A stretch of 64,000 nt of DNA from Micromonospora coxensis (GTDB lineage: Bacteria > Actinomycetota > Actinomycetes > Mycobacteriales > Micromonosporaceae). The number at the start of each line of letters is the position of its first letter. The first letter of the stretch is position 1. The stretch is taken from contig NZ_LT607753.1 in assembly GCF_900090295.1 (NCBI RefSeq), positions 5,456,001 to 5,520,000 of the forward strand, read 5' to 3'. The translations under genes were made by a program, and so were the position numbers. Shown piece by piece: positions 16,202 through 23,859 of the stretch. The notes beneath the pieces were generated by a model that searched no databases, was not told where the DNA came from, and worked only from the letters and a program-made list of their open reading frames with translations.

Positions 16202-17033
16202 CGTCGTCCTCCTGGAGGTTCGCCCATCCGAGCAGCTCGCGCAGCTCGGCCGGCGTACAGCGGTGGTCGGTGCCCAGTTCGGCGCGGGCGATCTCGACGG
16301 CGGTGGCCAGGTCGACCTGCTCGCCGTGCAGTTCCGGCCACTGGCGGCGGATGCGCGCGGTGCCGCCGAAGGTGGGGTCCTCGTCGGAGAGGATCATCGG
16401 GTCGCCGTAGACGGCCGGTTCGCAGCCGGCGGCGATGCCGTAGAAGATGGCGCTGGTCAGCCGGTTGGAGGCGACCCGGGCGTGCCGGCGCAGCTCGGTG
16501 AGCTGCTTGTCGAGGAAGAGCGGGTCGGTGTCCTTCCACCAGTGCCCCCGGTAGCCGTGGCAGATCACCCGGAAGCCGGCGTTCTCGTAGAGCCGGCGCA
16601 CCCGGCGCATGCCGTACTCGTGCCAGTAGAGGCAGACCGTGACCGGGCCGGGTTCGGTGTCCCGGATCCGGGCGATCAGCTCCTTGTGGTCGCCCTTGAC
16701 GTGCTGGCCCTCCCAGCCGTGGAACGGGTACCAGATGGTGCCCTCCCGCTGCGGCTGCGGCGGGTCGTCGGCGCGCAGGTCCAGCAGGTACGCGAAGGGC
16801 GCACCGATGGTGACGACGTTGCGCCGCCCCACCGACCAGGCCCGCCGCCGGGTCTGCTCGGACCAGAGCAGGCTCGGGGTGAACTCCGCGTACGGGTGGC
16901 CGGGCGCCAGCCCGTCGCCGATGTTCCAGCCGTGCTGGACGTACCCGTTGATCCGGGGCGGGTGCCCGTCGGCCAGCCCGCAGTAGCGGGCCAGCACGTG
17001 GGCGTGGCCGTAGAAGTGGTTCGCGTGGTGCAT
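16191..17033 (-). CDS. Probable GT-B-like glycan enzyme, candidate Pse transferase
   Basis: This 280-residue protein lies inside the Pse gene string. I do not recognise a defined family. Visible features resemble capsule-type GT-B transferases: an amino-terminal INGYVQHGWNIGDG segment, VTIGAPFAYL, IWYPFHGWEG, VCLYWHEYGM and a carboxy HARVASNRLTSAIFYGIAAG helix like the nucleotide-sugar end of KpsS/polysialyltransferase relatives. No signal peptide or membrane segment is seen. The ATG at 17033 follows GGGGGA and lies 11 bases after pseC. Transfer of CMP-pseudaminic acid is a plausible role because the operon otherwise lacks a dedicated transferase. This is inference. Confidence 0.6.
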   Translation of the reverse strand: MHHANHFYGHAHVLARYCGLADGHPPRINGYVQHGWNIGDGLAPGHPYAEFTPSLLWSEQTRRRAWSVGRRNVVTIGAPFAYLLDLRADDPPQPQREGTIWYPFHGWEGQHVKGDHKELIARIRDTEPGPVTVCLYWHEYGMRRVRRLYENAGFRVICHGYRGHWWKDTDPLFLDKQLTELRRHARVASNRLTSAIFYGIAAGCEPAVYGDPMILSDEDPTFGGTARIRRQWPELHGEQVDLATAVEIARAELGTDHRCTPAELRELLGWANLQEDDVDD

Positions 17034-17044
17034 CGGTCCCCCGG

Positions 17045-18199
17045 TCAGGCGGCGGGACGCACGGGAGCGCCGCGCAGGGCGGCGCGGAGCGCGTCGATCA
17101 CGCGGTCCTGGTCGGCGTCGGTCAGGGTGGGGAAGAGCGGCAGGGAGAGCTGCTCGGCGTAGAACGCCTCGGCGACCGGGCAGGACCCGCGCCGGTAGCC
17201 CAGGTCGGCGAAGGCCGGGTGCCAGTGCGCCGGCAGGTAGTTGACCTGCACCCCGATGCCGGCGGCACGCATCCGGTCGTACACCTCGCGGCGGCGGCCG
17301 TCGCGAACCCGGATCGGGTAGAGGTGCCAGGCCGGCGCGGCCCAGGAGCGGCGGCCCGGGATCGCCACGCCGTCGACGTCGGCCAGCGCCTCGTCGTAGC
17401 GGGCGACCAGCCGGGCCCGGGCGGCGAGGAAGTCGCCGAGCCGGCGCAGCTGGCTGCGGCCCAGCGCGCAGAGCACGTCGGGCAGCCGGTAGTTCAGCCC
17501 GAACTCGTGCACCTCCTGGTGCCAGCCGCCCTCGTCGGGCGCGCGCAGCTCGTCGCGGTCCCGGACCAGCCCGATGTTGCGGAACCGGCGGGCCCGCTCC
17601 AGCAGCTCCGGGTCGGTGGTGGCGACCGCGCCGCCCTCGGCGGTGGTCAGGTTCTTGGTGGGGAAGAACGAGAAGGTGGTCAGGTCGGCCAGCGACCCGA
17701 CCGGCCGCCCCCGGTAGGTCGCGCCGATCGAGTGCGCGGCGTCGGCGAGCAGCAGCGTGTCGCGTCCGGCCAGCGCCGCGCGCAGGGCGTCGTAGTCGGC
17801 CGGGTGGCCGGCGTAGTCGACCGCCGCCACCACCCGGGTCCGGGCGGTCGTCGCGGCGGCGGCCGCCGCCGGGTCGAGGGTGTACGTCTCCTCCTCGACG
17901 TCGGCGAAGACCACCCGCGCGCCGAGGGCGACCGCGCTGCTCGCCGTCGCCACGAAGGTCATCGGCGGGACGACCACCTCGTCGCCGGGACCGACGCCGG
18001 CCGCCGCGTACGCCACGTGCAGCGCGGCGGTGCCGTTGGAGACCGCCGCGCAGCCGGCCCCGCCGGTCCACCCGGCCAGGTCGGCCTCGAAGCCGTCCAC
18101 CTGCGGGCCGGTGGTGAGCCAGTCGCTGCGCAGCGCCGCGACCACGGCGGCGACGTCGTCCTCGGTGACCGACTGCCGCCCGTACGGGAGCATCGCCAT
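17045..18199 (-). CDS. pseC: PseC-type UDP-4-keto-sugar aminotransferase
   Basis: The 384-residue PLP enzyme of the DegT/DnrJ/EryC1 family transfers an amino group from glutamate to C4 of UDP-2-acetamido-2,6-dideoxy-4-ketohexose. It starts MAMLPYGRQSVTEDDV, with SNGTAALH for phosphate binding, LLADAAHSIGA for the PLP pyridine contact and TFSFFPTKNLTTAEGG carrying the Schiff-base lysine, Lys182. The YLPAHWHPAF segment near the end is typical of PseC. The ATG at 18199 shares one base with the pseB stop (TGATG), showing tight coupling. Position directly after PseB fixes the pathway step. A more distant homologue is Bacillus SpsC. Confidence 0.92.
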   Translation of the reverse strand: MAMLPYGRQSVTEDDVAAVVAALRSDWLTTGPQVDGFEADLAGWTGGAGCAAVSNGTAALHVAYAAAGVGPGDEVVVPPMTFVATASSAVALGARVVFADVEEETYTLDPAAAAAATTARTRVVAAVDYAGHPADYDALRAALAGRDTLLLADAAHSIGATYRGRPVGSLADLTTFSFFPTKNLTTAEGGAVATTDPELLERARRFRNIGLVRDRDELRAPDEGGWHQEVHEFGLNYRLPDVLCALGRSQLRRLGDFLAARARLVARYDEALADVDGVAIPGRRSWAAPAWHLYPIRVRDGRRREVYDRMRAAGIGVQVNYLPAHWHPAFADLGYRRGSCPVAEAFYAEQLSLPLFPTLTDADQDRVIDALRAALRGAPVRPAA

Positions 18200-19182
18200 C
18201 ACGCGGTGATGCCGAGCATGTCGCGCAACTGCTCGACGCTCAGCCACTCGTCGTTGGTGTCCGACTGGTACGCGAACCCGTCCGGCACCGGCTCGCAGCC
18301 GACCGGCGGCTGGTAGCCCCAGGTGGCGATGGTGGGCTGGACGATGAACCGGTCCGCGGCGCGCAGCGTCCGCCGGCTGTCGTCCGGCGCGATCATCTCC
18401 TCGTGCAGCTTCTCGCCGGGGCGGATGCCGATCTCGTGGGTGGTGGCGTCCGGGGCGACCGCCTCGACCAGGTCGAGGATGCGCATGCTGGGGATGCGCG
18501 GCACGAACAGCTCGCCGCCCTGCATCTGGTCGAACGAGTCCATGACGAACTGGACGGCCTGCTCCAGGGTGATCCAGAAACGGGTCATCCGCTTGTCGGT
18601 GATGGGCAGGCTCCTGCCCTCGGCGGCAAGCCGGCGGAACAGCGGGACGACCGAGCCGCGGCTGCCCACCACGTTGCCGTAGCGCACCACGGCGAAGCGG
18701 GTGGGGTGCTGGGCGGCGTAGTGGTTGGCGGAGACGAAGAGCTTGTCGCCGACGAGCTTGGTCGCGCCGTACAGGTTGATCGGGCTGGACGCCTTGTCGG
18801 TGGAGAGGGCGATGACCTTCTTCACCCCGGCCTCGATCGCGGCGTCCACCACGTGCTGCGAGCCGGTGATGTTGGTGGCGATGAACTCCGACGGGTTGTA
18901 CTCGGCGGTGTCCACCTGCTTCAGCGCGGCGGCGTGCACCACGTGGTCGACGCCGTGCATCGCCCGGGTGAGCCGGTGCCGGTCCCGGATGTCGCCGATG
19001 AACCAGCGCAGCCGGGGGTCGTCGCCCAGGTGCTGGCGCAGCTCGTACTGCTTCAGCTCGTCGCGGGAGAACACCACCACCCGGGCCGGGTCGGCCTCGG
19101 CGAGGATGTGCCGGAGGAAGGTCTTCCCGAAGGAACCGGTGCCGCCGGTGACCAGGATGGAGGATCCCGTCAGCTCACTCAA
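18199..19182 (-). CDS. pseB: PseB-type UDP-GlcNAc 4,6-dehydratase (5-inverting)
   Basis: This 327-residue extended short-chain dehydrogenase performs the first step of pseudaminic acid synthesis, converting UDP-GlcNAc to the 4-keto-L-arabino sugar. The NADP site is VTGGTGSFG at residues 11-19. Active-site residues Asp129, Lys130, Tyr138 and Lys142 lie in STDKASSPINLYGATK, the pattern of inverting dehydratases such as FlaA1. The HAAALKQVDTAE and RYGNVVGSRGSVVPLF segments are also diagnostic. TTG at 19182 is the start, with GGGAG seven bases upstream. It is the first gene of a leftward operon pseB-pseC-unknown-methyltransferase-pseF-pseG. Confidence 0.94.
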   Translation of the reverse strand: MSELTGSSILVTGGTGSFGKTFLRHILAEADPARVVVFSRDELKQYELRQHLGDDPRLRWFIGDIRDRHRLTRAMHGVDHVVHAAALKQVDTAEYNPSEFIATNITGSQHVVDAAIEAGVKKVIALSTDKASSPINLYGATKLVGDKLFVSANHYAAQHPTRFAVVRYGNVVGSRGSVVPLFRRLAAEGRSLPITDKRMTRFWITLEQAVQFVMDSFDQMQGGELFVPRIPSMRILDLVEAVAPDATTHEIGIRPGEKLHEEMIAPDDSRRTLRAADRFIVQPTIATWGYQPPVGCEPVPDGFAYQSDTNDEWLSVEQLRDMLGITA

Positions 19183-19252
19183 TGTGGTGCTCCCATGATC
19201 GCAGGTTCTGCGCCGGCGGCCCGGGGCCACGCGACCGGACGGACGCTAGCCA

Positions 19253-19265
19253 CGGCGGGTTAACG
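19253..19265 (-). promoter_or_regulatory. CGTTAACCCGCCG motif upstream of pseB
   Basis: This 13-base motif is nearly identical (12 of 13) to one upstream of the GT2 gene at 27520, in the same orientation relative to the gene and at a similar distance (about 71 and 83 bases). TTAA is rare in this DNA. It could be a shared activator or promoter site. Confidence 0.4.
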
Positions 19266-19630
19266 CACCGACGCCTGCGGGTGAACCGCCCGCGCTGCTC
19301 GCGTGAATGCCGAACGCCCGGCAGGCGAACACTTCCACCGTGCCCGTCAGGCGGCTGACCTGCGCGGATCCGTCCGACTACAGTGGCCCGCGCGGTGCTC
19401 GGCACGGCCGTACGTCGCACCCGTGCGACCCGCTCGTGCGCGGGGCTCGTGCGGCGTGTCGCCGAGCGTCTCGCGGTGGCGACGTCGCCGTCCGAGCCCT
19501 CCCGACAGGTGCCACCGCAGGCCCGACCCACCCGTGACCGGGTCCCGGATCCACCCGCCACCCGGCGGCCCCACGTCCCACCGGCCCTGCTGCCGGCCGG
19601 TCACCGTCGCCACCTCGCGGGGTGAGCCGG

Positions 19631-19679
19631 AGATCTTGGCGAGTTTCCGTTCCGTCCGAACGGAAACTCGCCAAGATCT
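19631..19679. repeat. Intergenic palindrome, 22-bp arms
   Basis: A perfect 22-bp inverted repeat, left arm AGATCTTGGCGAGTTTCCGT plus TC, encloses a 5-base loop (CGTCC). It stands 75 bases upstream of the membrane glycosyltransferase start and far from any stop codon, so it is not an obvious terminator. The sequence differs from the palindromes at 10251 and 56687. Confidence 0.75.
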
Positions 19680-19753
19680 TGCGCCGGTTGCCGGGCCGGG
19701 ACACGACACCCGTCCCCGGCGACCGCCGGGGGCCCAGCGAGCAGGAGGCGACG

Positions 19754-21484
19754 ATGGCGTCCGGCACCGACGTGAGAGCACCGGCCGCCGAGGCGGCCCG
19801 GCCGCCGGCCACCCCGAGGCGGCGCTGGCTGGTGCCGGCGCTGCTGGTGACGGGCTGGCTGGCCGGGGTGGCCTGGCGGATGTGGCTGGCCCGGCACGTC
19901 GCGCTGCCGATCGCGCACACCGACGAGGACAGCTACCTCAACACCGCCCGCGCACTGGCCGGTGGCCCGGGCGGCTTCAGCAGCGAGAACGGTCCGCTGC
20001 GCCGGGTCGGCTACCCGATGCTGATCTCGCCGGCGTTCCTCGGCGAGCGGGACTTCACCGACAGCTACCGGCTGGTGCAGCTGATCAACGCGGTGGTGAA
20101 CGCCGCCGCGCTGCCGCTGGCGTACCTGCTCGGCCGTCGGCTGCTCGGGTTGCGCCGGTCGTACGCCCTGGTCGCCGCCGCCGTCGCGGCGACCCTGCCG
20201 GCCACCGCCTTCTACGCCCAGGTCGCGATGATCGACGCGGTGCTGGCCCCGCTGGTGCTGGCCTGGCTGCTCGCCGTGCACCGCTGGGTGTCCCGCCCCG
20301 GCCCGCTGGCCGCCGTGGCGGTCGGGACGCTGGTCGGCGCGTTCCACCTGCTGCACTCGCGTGGTCTGGTGATCGTGGCGGTGCACGCCGGGCTGGTCCT
20401 GCTGCTGTTCGCCCGCCGCCGGGCCGACGCCGGGCAGGTGCTCGCCGCGGTGCTGCCGGTGCTGGCCCTGGCGTTGGTGAACGAGGCCGGCATCCGCTGG
20501 CTCGGCGACCGGGTCTACCTGCTCGGGAACCCGCCGGGCGGCGGCACGGTACGGGCGGTCGCCTCCGGGCCGGGCCTGCTGCGACTCGGCGCGGCGGTCG
20601 CCACCCAGCTCTGGTACCTGGTGGTGATCACGTTCGGGCTGGCCGGGATCGCCTGGGCGACCGCCGTGCGCGAGCTGCGCCACCCGCAGCGCGACGCGGC
20701 CGTGCGCTGGACGCTCGGCGTCGCGCTGGTCACCAGCGTCGGGGTGGCCGGCGGGGCGTCGGTGATCCTCGCCGGCATCACCGCGAAGCCGTTGGACGCC
20801 ATCTACGGCCGGTACGTGCAGATGCTCGCCCCGTTCTGGCTGCTGGTGGGGGCGGGGGTGCTGCTCACCGCGACCGCGCGGGTGCTGCTGCGCCGCGCCG
20901 CCGTCGCGGTGGGGCTGCTGGCGGCGGGCGCGGCGCTGATCGCGGCCCGGTTGGCGTACGTGGCGAGCCGGGGCCACGAACTGCGCTACGGCGGGTTCGG
21001 CGCGCCCGACCTGATGGCGCTGACCGGCGGGTGGCGGGAGTTCCGCCCGTTCACCGGTGCGGCGGTGGGCGTCGCCGGCTGCCTGCTGCTGGTCGCCGCG
21101 GCCCGCCGGCCCCGCCTCGGCGCGCCGTTCCTCGCCGCGCTGGTGCTGGTGAACGTCGCCACCATGGCGGTGATCACCGACCGGCTGGTCCGGCCGATGT
21201 CGGCGGCCACCGCCCCCACGCCGCGCGTCGCCGACCTCGGCGTCCGTCCCGGTGAGCGGGTGTACGCCGCCCTCGGCGTGCACTACGTCCTGCGCTTCAA
21301 CCTCAGCCACCAGGTGACCTGGACCGACGTGCGGTGGTTCACCGACCGGCCGCCGGCCGCCGCCGACGTGGTCTTCACCCGGTGGGCACCCGGCGAGCCG
21401 GACGACTGGGACGGCACCCGGTACGGCTTCGTCCGCCTCGGCGGCAACCCGGAGCAGCACTGGGCCGCCTGGCGGCGCGGCTGA
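19754..21484 (+). CDS. Multi-pass membrane glycosyltransferase (GT39/83-like)
   Basis: The 576-residue protein has an amino-terminal basic segment and about ten hydrophobic helices, with a soluble carboxy-terminal domain. An acidic HTDEDSYLN motif in the first external loop resembles the catalytic Asp/Glu pair of polyprenyl-phosphate-sugar-dependent GT-C enzymes (ArnT, mannosyltransferases). Such enzymes transfer a sugar from a lipid-linked donor on the outer face of the membrane. ATG at 19754 follows GCAGGAGG with good spacing. It diverges from pseB and precedes pseH on the opposite strand, so it may decorate the same surface polymer. Donor and acceptor are unknown. Confidence 0.8.
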   Translation: MASGTDVRAPAAEAARPPATPRRRWLVPALLVTGWLAGVAWRMWLARHVALPIAHTDEDSYLNTARALAGGPGGFSSENGPLRRVGYPMLISPAFLGERDFTDSYRLVQLINAVVNAAALPLAYLLGRRLLGLRRSYALVAAAVAATLPATAFYAQVAMIDAVLAPLVLAWLLAVHRWVSRPGPLAAVAVGTLVGAFHLLHSRGLVIVAVHAGLVLLLFARRRADAGQVLAAVLPVLALALVNEAGIRWLGDRVYLLGNPPGGGTVRAVASGPGLLRLGAAVATQLWYLVVITFGLAGIAWATAVRELRHPQRDAAVRWTLGVALVTSVGVAGGASVILAGITAKPLDAIYGRYVQMLAPFWLLVGAGVLLTATARVLLRRAAVAVGLLAAGAALIAARLAYVASRGHELRYGGFGAPDLMALTGGWREFRPFTGAAVGVAGCLLLVAAARRPRLGAPFLAALVLVNVATMAVITDRLVRPMSAATAPTPRVADLGVRPGERVYAALGVHYVLRFNLSHQVTWTDVRWFTDRPPAAADVVFTRWAPGEPDDWDGTRYGFVRLGGNPEQHWAAWRRG

Positions 21485-21495
21485 ACCGCCGGCCT

Positions 21496-21690
21496 CGGCG
21501 TGGCTGAGCCGACCGCACCGCCGGCCCGGCCCGGCTGAGCCGACCGCACCGCCGGCCCGGCCCGGCTGAGCCGACCGCGCCGCCGGCCCCGGCGTGGCTG
21601 AGCCGACCGCGCGCCCTGGCGTGGCTGAGCCGAGCGCAACGCGGGCCACGGCGCGGCTGGATCGACCGCGCCGCCGGCCCGGCGCGGCCG
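21496..21690. repeat. Imperfect tandem repeat, about 31-bp unit
   Basis: About six copies of a GC-rich unit beginning GGCTGAGCCGACCGC recur with starts near 21502, 21533, 21564, 21596, 21623 and 21655. The spacings are 31, 31, 32, 27 and 32 bases. The array lies between the stop of the membrane glycosyltransferase and the stop of pseH (convergent genes). Copies diverge toward the right end. Confidence 0.8.
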
Positions 21691-21755
21691 GGCCGCAGGA
21701 AGTGGGTGAACGGCGGATGACAATTCGGTGGCCGCCCGGCGGACAATTGTCGAAA

Positions 21756-22265
21756 TCAACGCCGACGACGATTGCCCCGGTCCAGGGAAATGGGGAGGAT
21801 CTCGATTTGCCGGCCGTCGACCTCCTCCCGTCGCGGCGTTCCCTCGACGAATCGGAACCGCCGGTTCATCTGCCGTACGACGGTGTTGTGCGCCAGCACC
21901 TCACCGTCGAGCCGGTCGAGGGCGAGCACGTCGAAGGCGTGGTCGACCGCCTCGCGCATCACCTCCAGCCAGGCGGGCAGCGTCTCGCCCCGCGCGGCCA
22001 GCCCCTCGGCGTCGAGGTAGAACCCCCACCCGGCGGTACGCGGGCCGTCCAGCCGCAGGTCGAAGAAGGTCACCACACCGCAGGGCACCTGCTCGCGGAC
22101 GTACACCAGGACCTGCCGGGCCGGGTCGTCGCGGACCTGTGCCCACCAGGCGGCGTGCTCGGCGGGGGTGATCTCGTGACTGGTCCTGCTGACCTGCCGG
22201 TTGACGTCCTGATTACGCCAGGACAACATCAGGTGAACGTCGTCGTCGGTCGCTTCGCGGAGCAT
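21756..22265 (-). CDS. pseH: PseH-type GNAT N-acyltransferase
   Basis: This 169-residue GNAT-fold protein matches PseH, which acylates the 4-amino group of UDP-4-amino-4,6-dideoxy-AltNAc. It starts MLREATDDDVHLMLSWRNQ, where the WRN segment is shared by sugar N-acetyltransferases. A GWGFYLDAEG beta4/alpha3 region (acyl-donor binding) follows, then EVLAHNTVVRQMNRRFRF. ATG at 22265 follows GGGAG. It is divergent, 89 bases away, from an acyl carrier protein operon, so its donor may be an acyl-ACP instead of acetyl-CoA. The donor is inference. Bacillus SpsD is the comparable step. Confidence 0.85.
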   Translation of the reverse strand: MLREATDDDVHLMLSWRNQDVNRQVSRTSHEITPAEHAAWWAQVRDDPARQVLVYVREQVPCGVVTFFDLRLDGPRTAGWGFYLDAEGLAARGETLPAWLEVMREAVDHAFDVLALDRLDGEVLAHNTVVRQMNRRFRFVEGTPRREEVDGRQIEILPISLDRGNRRRR

Positions 22266-22341
22266 GCCGGCTCCCTTTCCGTTCGATTCCGGGTGGCCCC
22301 GGAACCCTACCCGGGAAATGTCGTGGACAATTTCCGGGCGC

Positions 22342-22347
22342 TACACT
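22342..22347 (+). promoter_or_regulatory. Probable -10 element of the ACP operon, leaderless
   Basis: TACACT lies seven bases before the ATG of the acyl carrier protein gene and no Shine-Dalgarno precedes that ATG, so a leaderless transcript is likely. The -35 region is not clear. Confidence 0.45.
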
Positions 22348-22354
22348 CCGCGGC

Positions 22355-22606
22355 ATGGACGAATTGAGTCGCGCGCAGATCCGCGACCTCATGGCGCAGG
22401 TGCTGGCCAACCAGGGCAAGGCGCTGCCCGACGACGACGCCACCGACCTGCGCGAGATCGGCTTCCGGTCGTTGGACTTCTCGGAGCTGGCCCTGCGGGT
22501 GGAGGACGAGACGGGGGAGGAGCTCAACTTCGACGCCCCCGGGCTGCGCCGCATCGCCACGGTCGGGGACGTCCTCGATTTCCTCGTGACCCTGCAGCGC
22601 CAGTGA
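22355..22606 (+). CDS. Acyl carrier protein
   Basis: The 83-residue acidic protein has the four-helix carrier pattern and the phosphopantetheine attachment region DLREIGFRSLDFSEL, giving the modified Ser39. Arginine replaces the usual aspartate just before that serine (RSL instead of DSL), a departure from housekeeping ACPs. It is the first gene of a tight operon: its stop overlaps the ligase start by 4 bases (GTGA). A -10-like TACACT stands just before the ATG. Being grouped with a ligase, a reductase and a phosphopantetheinyl transferase, it probably carries one dedicated acyl group for glycan modification. That role is inference. Confidence 0.9.
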   Translation: MDELSRAQIRDLMAQVLANQGKALPDDDATDLREIGFRSLDFSELALRVEDETGEELNFDAPGLRRIATVGDVLDFLVTLQRQ

Positions 22607-23859
22607 CCGTCGCGACCAACGGTCCGGCCGCCCCCGGCGCGCGTCTCGCCGGGCGGGACAACCGGCTCGTCGTCGCCGGGACGGCGCTGACCTGGCGGGA
22701 GCTGGCCGAGCCGGTGCTGCCGTCGCCGGGCGCGGTGCTCGCGCACGGCGCCGCCGACGCCCTGGCCGCCGCCCGGCACCACGCCACGTACGGCACCGAG
22801 CTGCTGCTCACCTCCGCCGGCCGGGTGGACCCGGCGATGCGCGACGAGCTGCGCGGGGCCGGCTTCACGGTGGCCGAGCTGGCGGCGGGGGAGGCCCGCG
22901 CCACCGCGCCGGAGCGGGCGCGTCCCGCCGAGCCGGGCCGGCTCTGGCTGCTCACCTCCGGCTCCACCGGGCGGCCCAAGCGGGTCGGGCACACCCTCGA
23001 CTCGCTGACCACCGTGCGCGGCGGGCAGCCGGCACGCACCTGGCTCTGCCCGTACGCCCCCGGCACGTACGCCTGGTGGCAGGTGGTGACGCTGTCGCTG
23101 ACCCAGCCGGGGCAGCACCTGGTGGTCGTCGACCCCGAGGAGCTGGACGACTGGCCGGCGCTCGCCGCCGCGCACGGGGTGGACGCCGTCTCCGGCACGC
23201 CGACGTTCTGGCGTCGCACCCTGCACCGCGACGGCGCGGCGCTGGCCCGGGTGCCGCTGCGTCAGCTCACCCTCGGCGGTGAGCCGGTCGACCAGGCCGT
23301 CCTCGACCGGCTCCGGGAGGTCTTCCCGACCGCCCGGATCTCCTGGATCTACGCCTCCTCCGAGGTCGGGGCGTCCATCGTGGTGCACGACGGCCGGGCC
23401 GGCTTCCCGGTCGAGTGGCTCGACCGGGCCACGCCCGGCCGGCCGACGCTCGCCGTGGACGGCGAGGAGCTGGTGGTCACCTCGCCGCACCACGGCGCCG
23501 GGCTCGACGGCCCGGTCCGCACCGGCGACCGGGTGCAGGTCGTCGACGGCCGGGTGCTGATCACCGGCCGGCTCGACTCCGACGAGATCAACGTCGGCGG
23601 CAGCAAGGTCTCCGCCGGCCTGGTCCGCGACGTGCTGTCCGCCCACCCGCAGGTGGCCTGGGCGCGGGTCACCGGCCGTCGTGCCCCGCTCCTCGGCCGG
23701 ATGGTGGTCGCCGAGGTGGTGCCTACCGCCGGCTCGACGCCCGACGAGGCCACCCTGGTCCGCTGGTGCGCCGACCGGCTCCCCGAGCACGCGGTGCCCC
23801 GCCGGGTCCGCCTGCTGCCCGAGATCCCCGTCAAGGAGACGTTGAAGAGCGATGTCTGA
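22603..23859 (+). CDS. AMP-forming acyl ligase (ANL superfamily), short form
   Basis: This 418-residue adenylate-forming enzyme is shorter than typical 500-550-residue acyl-CoA ligases. The ATP-binding loop LLTSGSTGRPKRVGHT, the adenine-site IYASSEVGAS, the RTGDRV motif, the hinge GRLDSDEINVGGSKV and the carboxy lysine in VKETLKSDV are all present, so it should be active. It probably activates a free carboxylic acid as acyl-AMP and loads it onto the ACP encoded just upstream. GTG at 22603 is translationally coupled to the ACP gene, and the next gene overlaps by 8 bases. The acid substrate is unknown. Confidence 0.88.
   Translation: MTVATNGPAAPGARLAGRDNRLVVAGTALTWRELAEPVLPSPGAVLAHGAADALAAARHHATYGTELLLTSAGRVDPAMRDELRGAGFTVAELAAGEARATAPERARPAEPGRLWLLTSGSTGRPKRVGHTLDSLTTVRGGQPARTWLCPYAPGTYAWWQVVTLSLTQPGQHLVVVDPEELDDWPALAAAHGVDAVSGTPTFWRRTLHRDGAALARVPLRQLTLGGEPVDQAVLDRLREVFPTARISWIYASSEVGASIVVHDGRAGFPVEWLDRATPGRPTLAVDGEELVVTSPHHGAGLDGPVRTGDRVQVVDGRVLITGRLDSDEINVGGSKVSAGLVRDVLSAHPQVAWARVTGRRAPLLGRMVVAEVVPTAGSTPDEATLVRWCADRLPEHAVPRRVRLLPEIPVKETLKSDV

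Larger units (their letters stand above)
19183..19753. other. Divergent intergenic region pseB / membrane glycosyltransferase
   Basis: These 571 bases hold the leftward pseB promoter region and a palindrome at 19631-19679. In the pseB direction TAGCGT (plus-strand 19243-19248) fits a -10 box, with CGTTAACC just upstream. The rightward gene starts at 19754 after GCAGGAGG. No gene is supported in between. Confidence 0.45.

Noticed and set aside
12445..19182. Legionaminic acid or sialic acid pathway instead of pseudaminic acid
   Set aside because: The first enzyme is an inverting PseB-type dehydratase and PseG/PseI signatures are present; no NeuC-type epimerase or LegG/LegB pair is seen.
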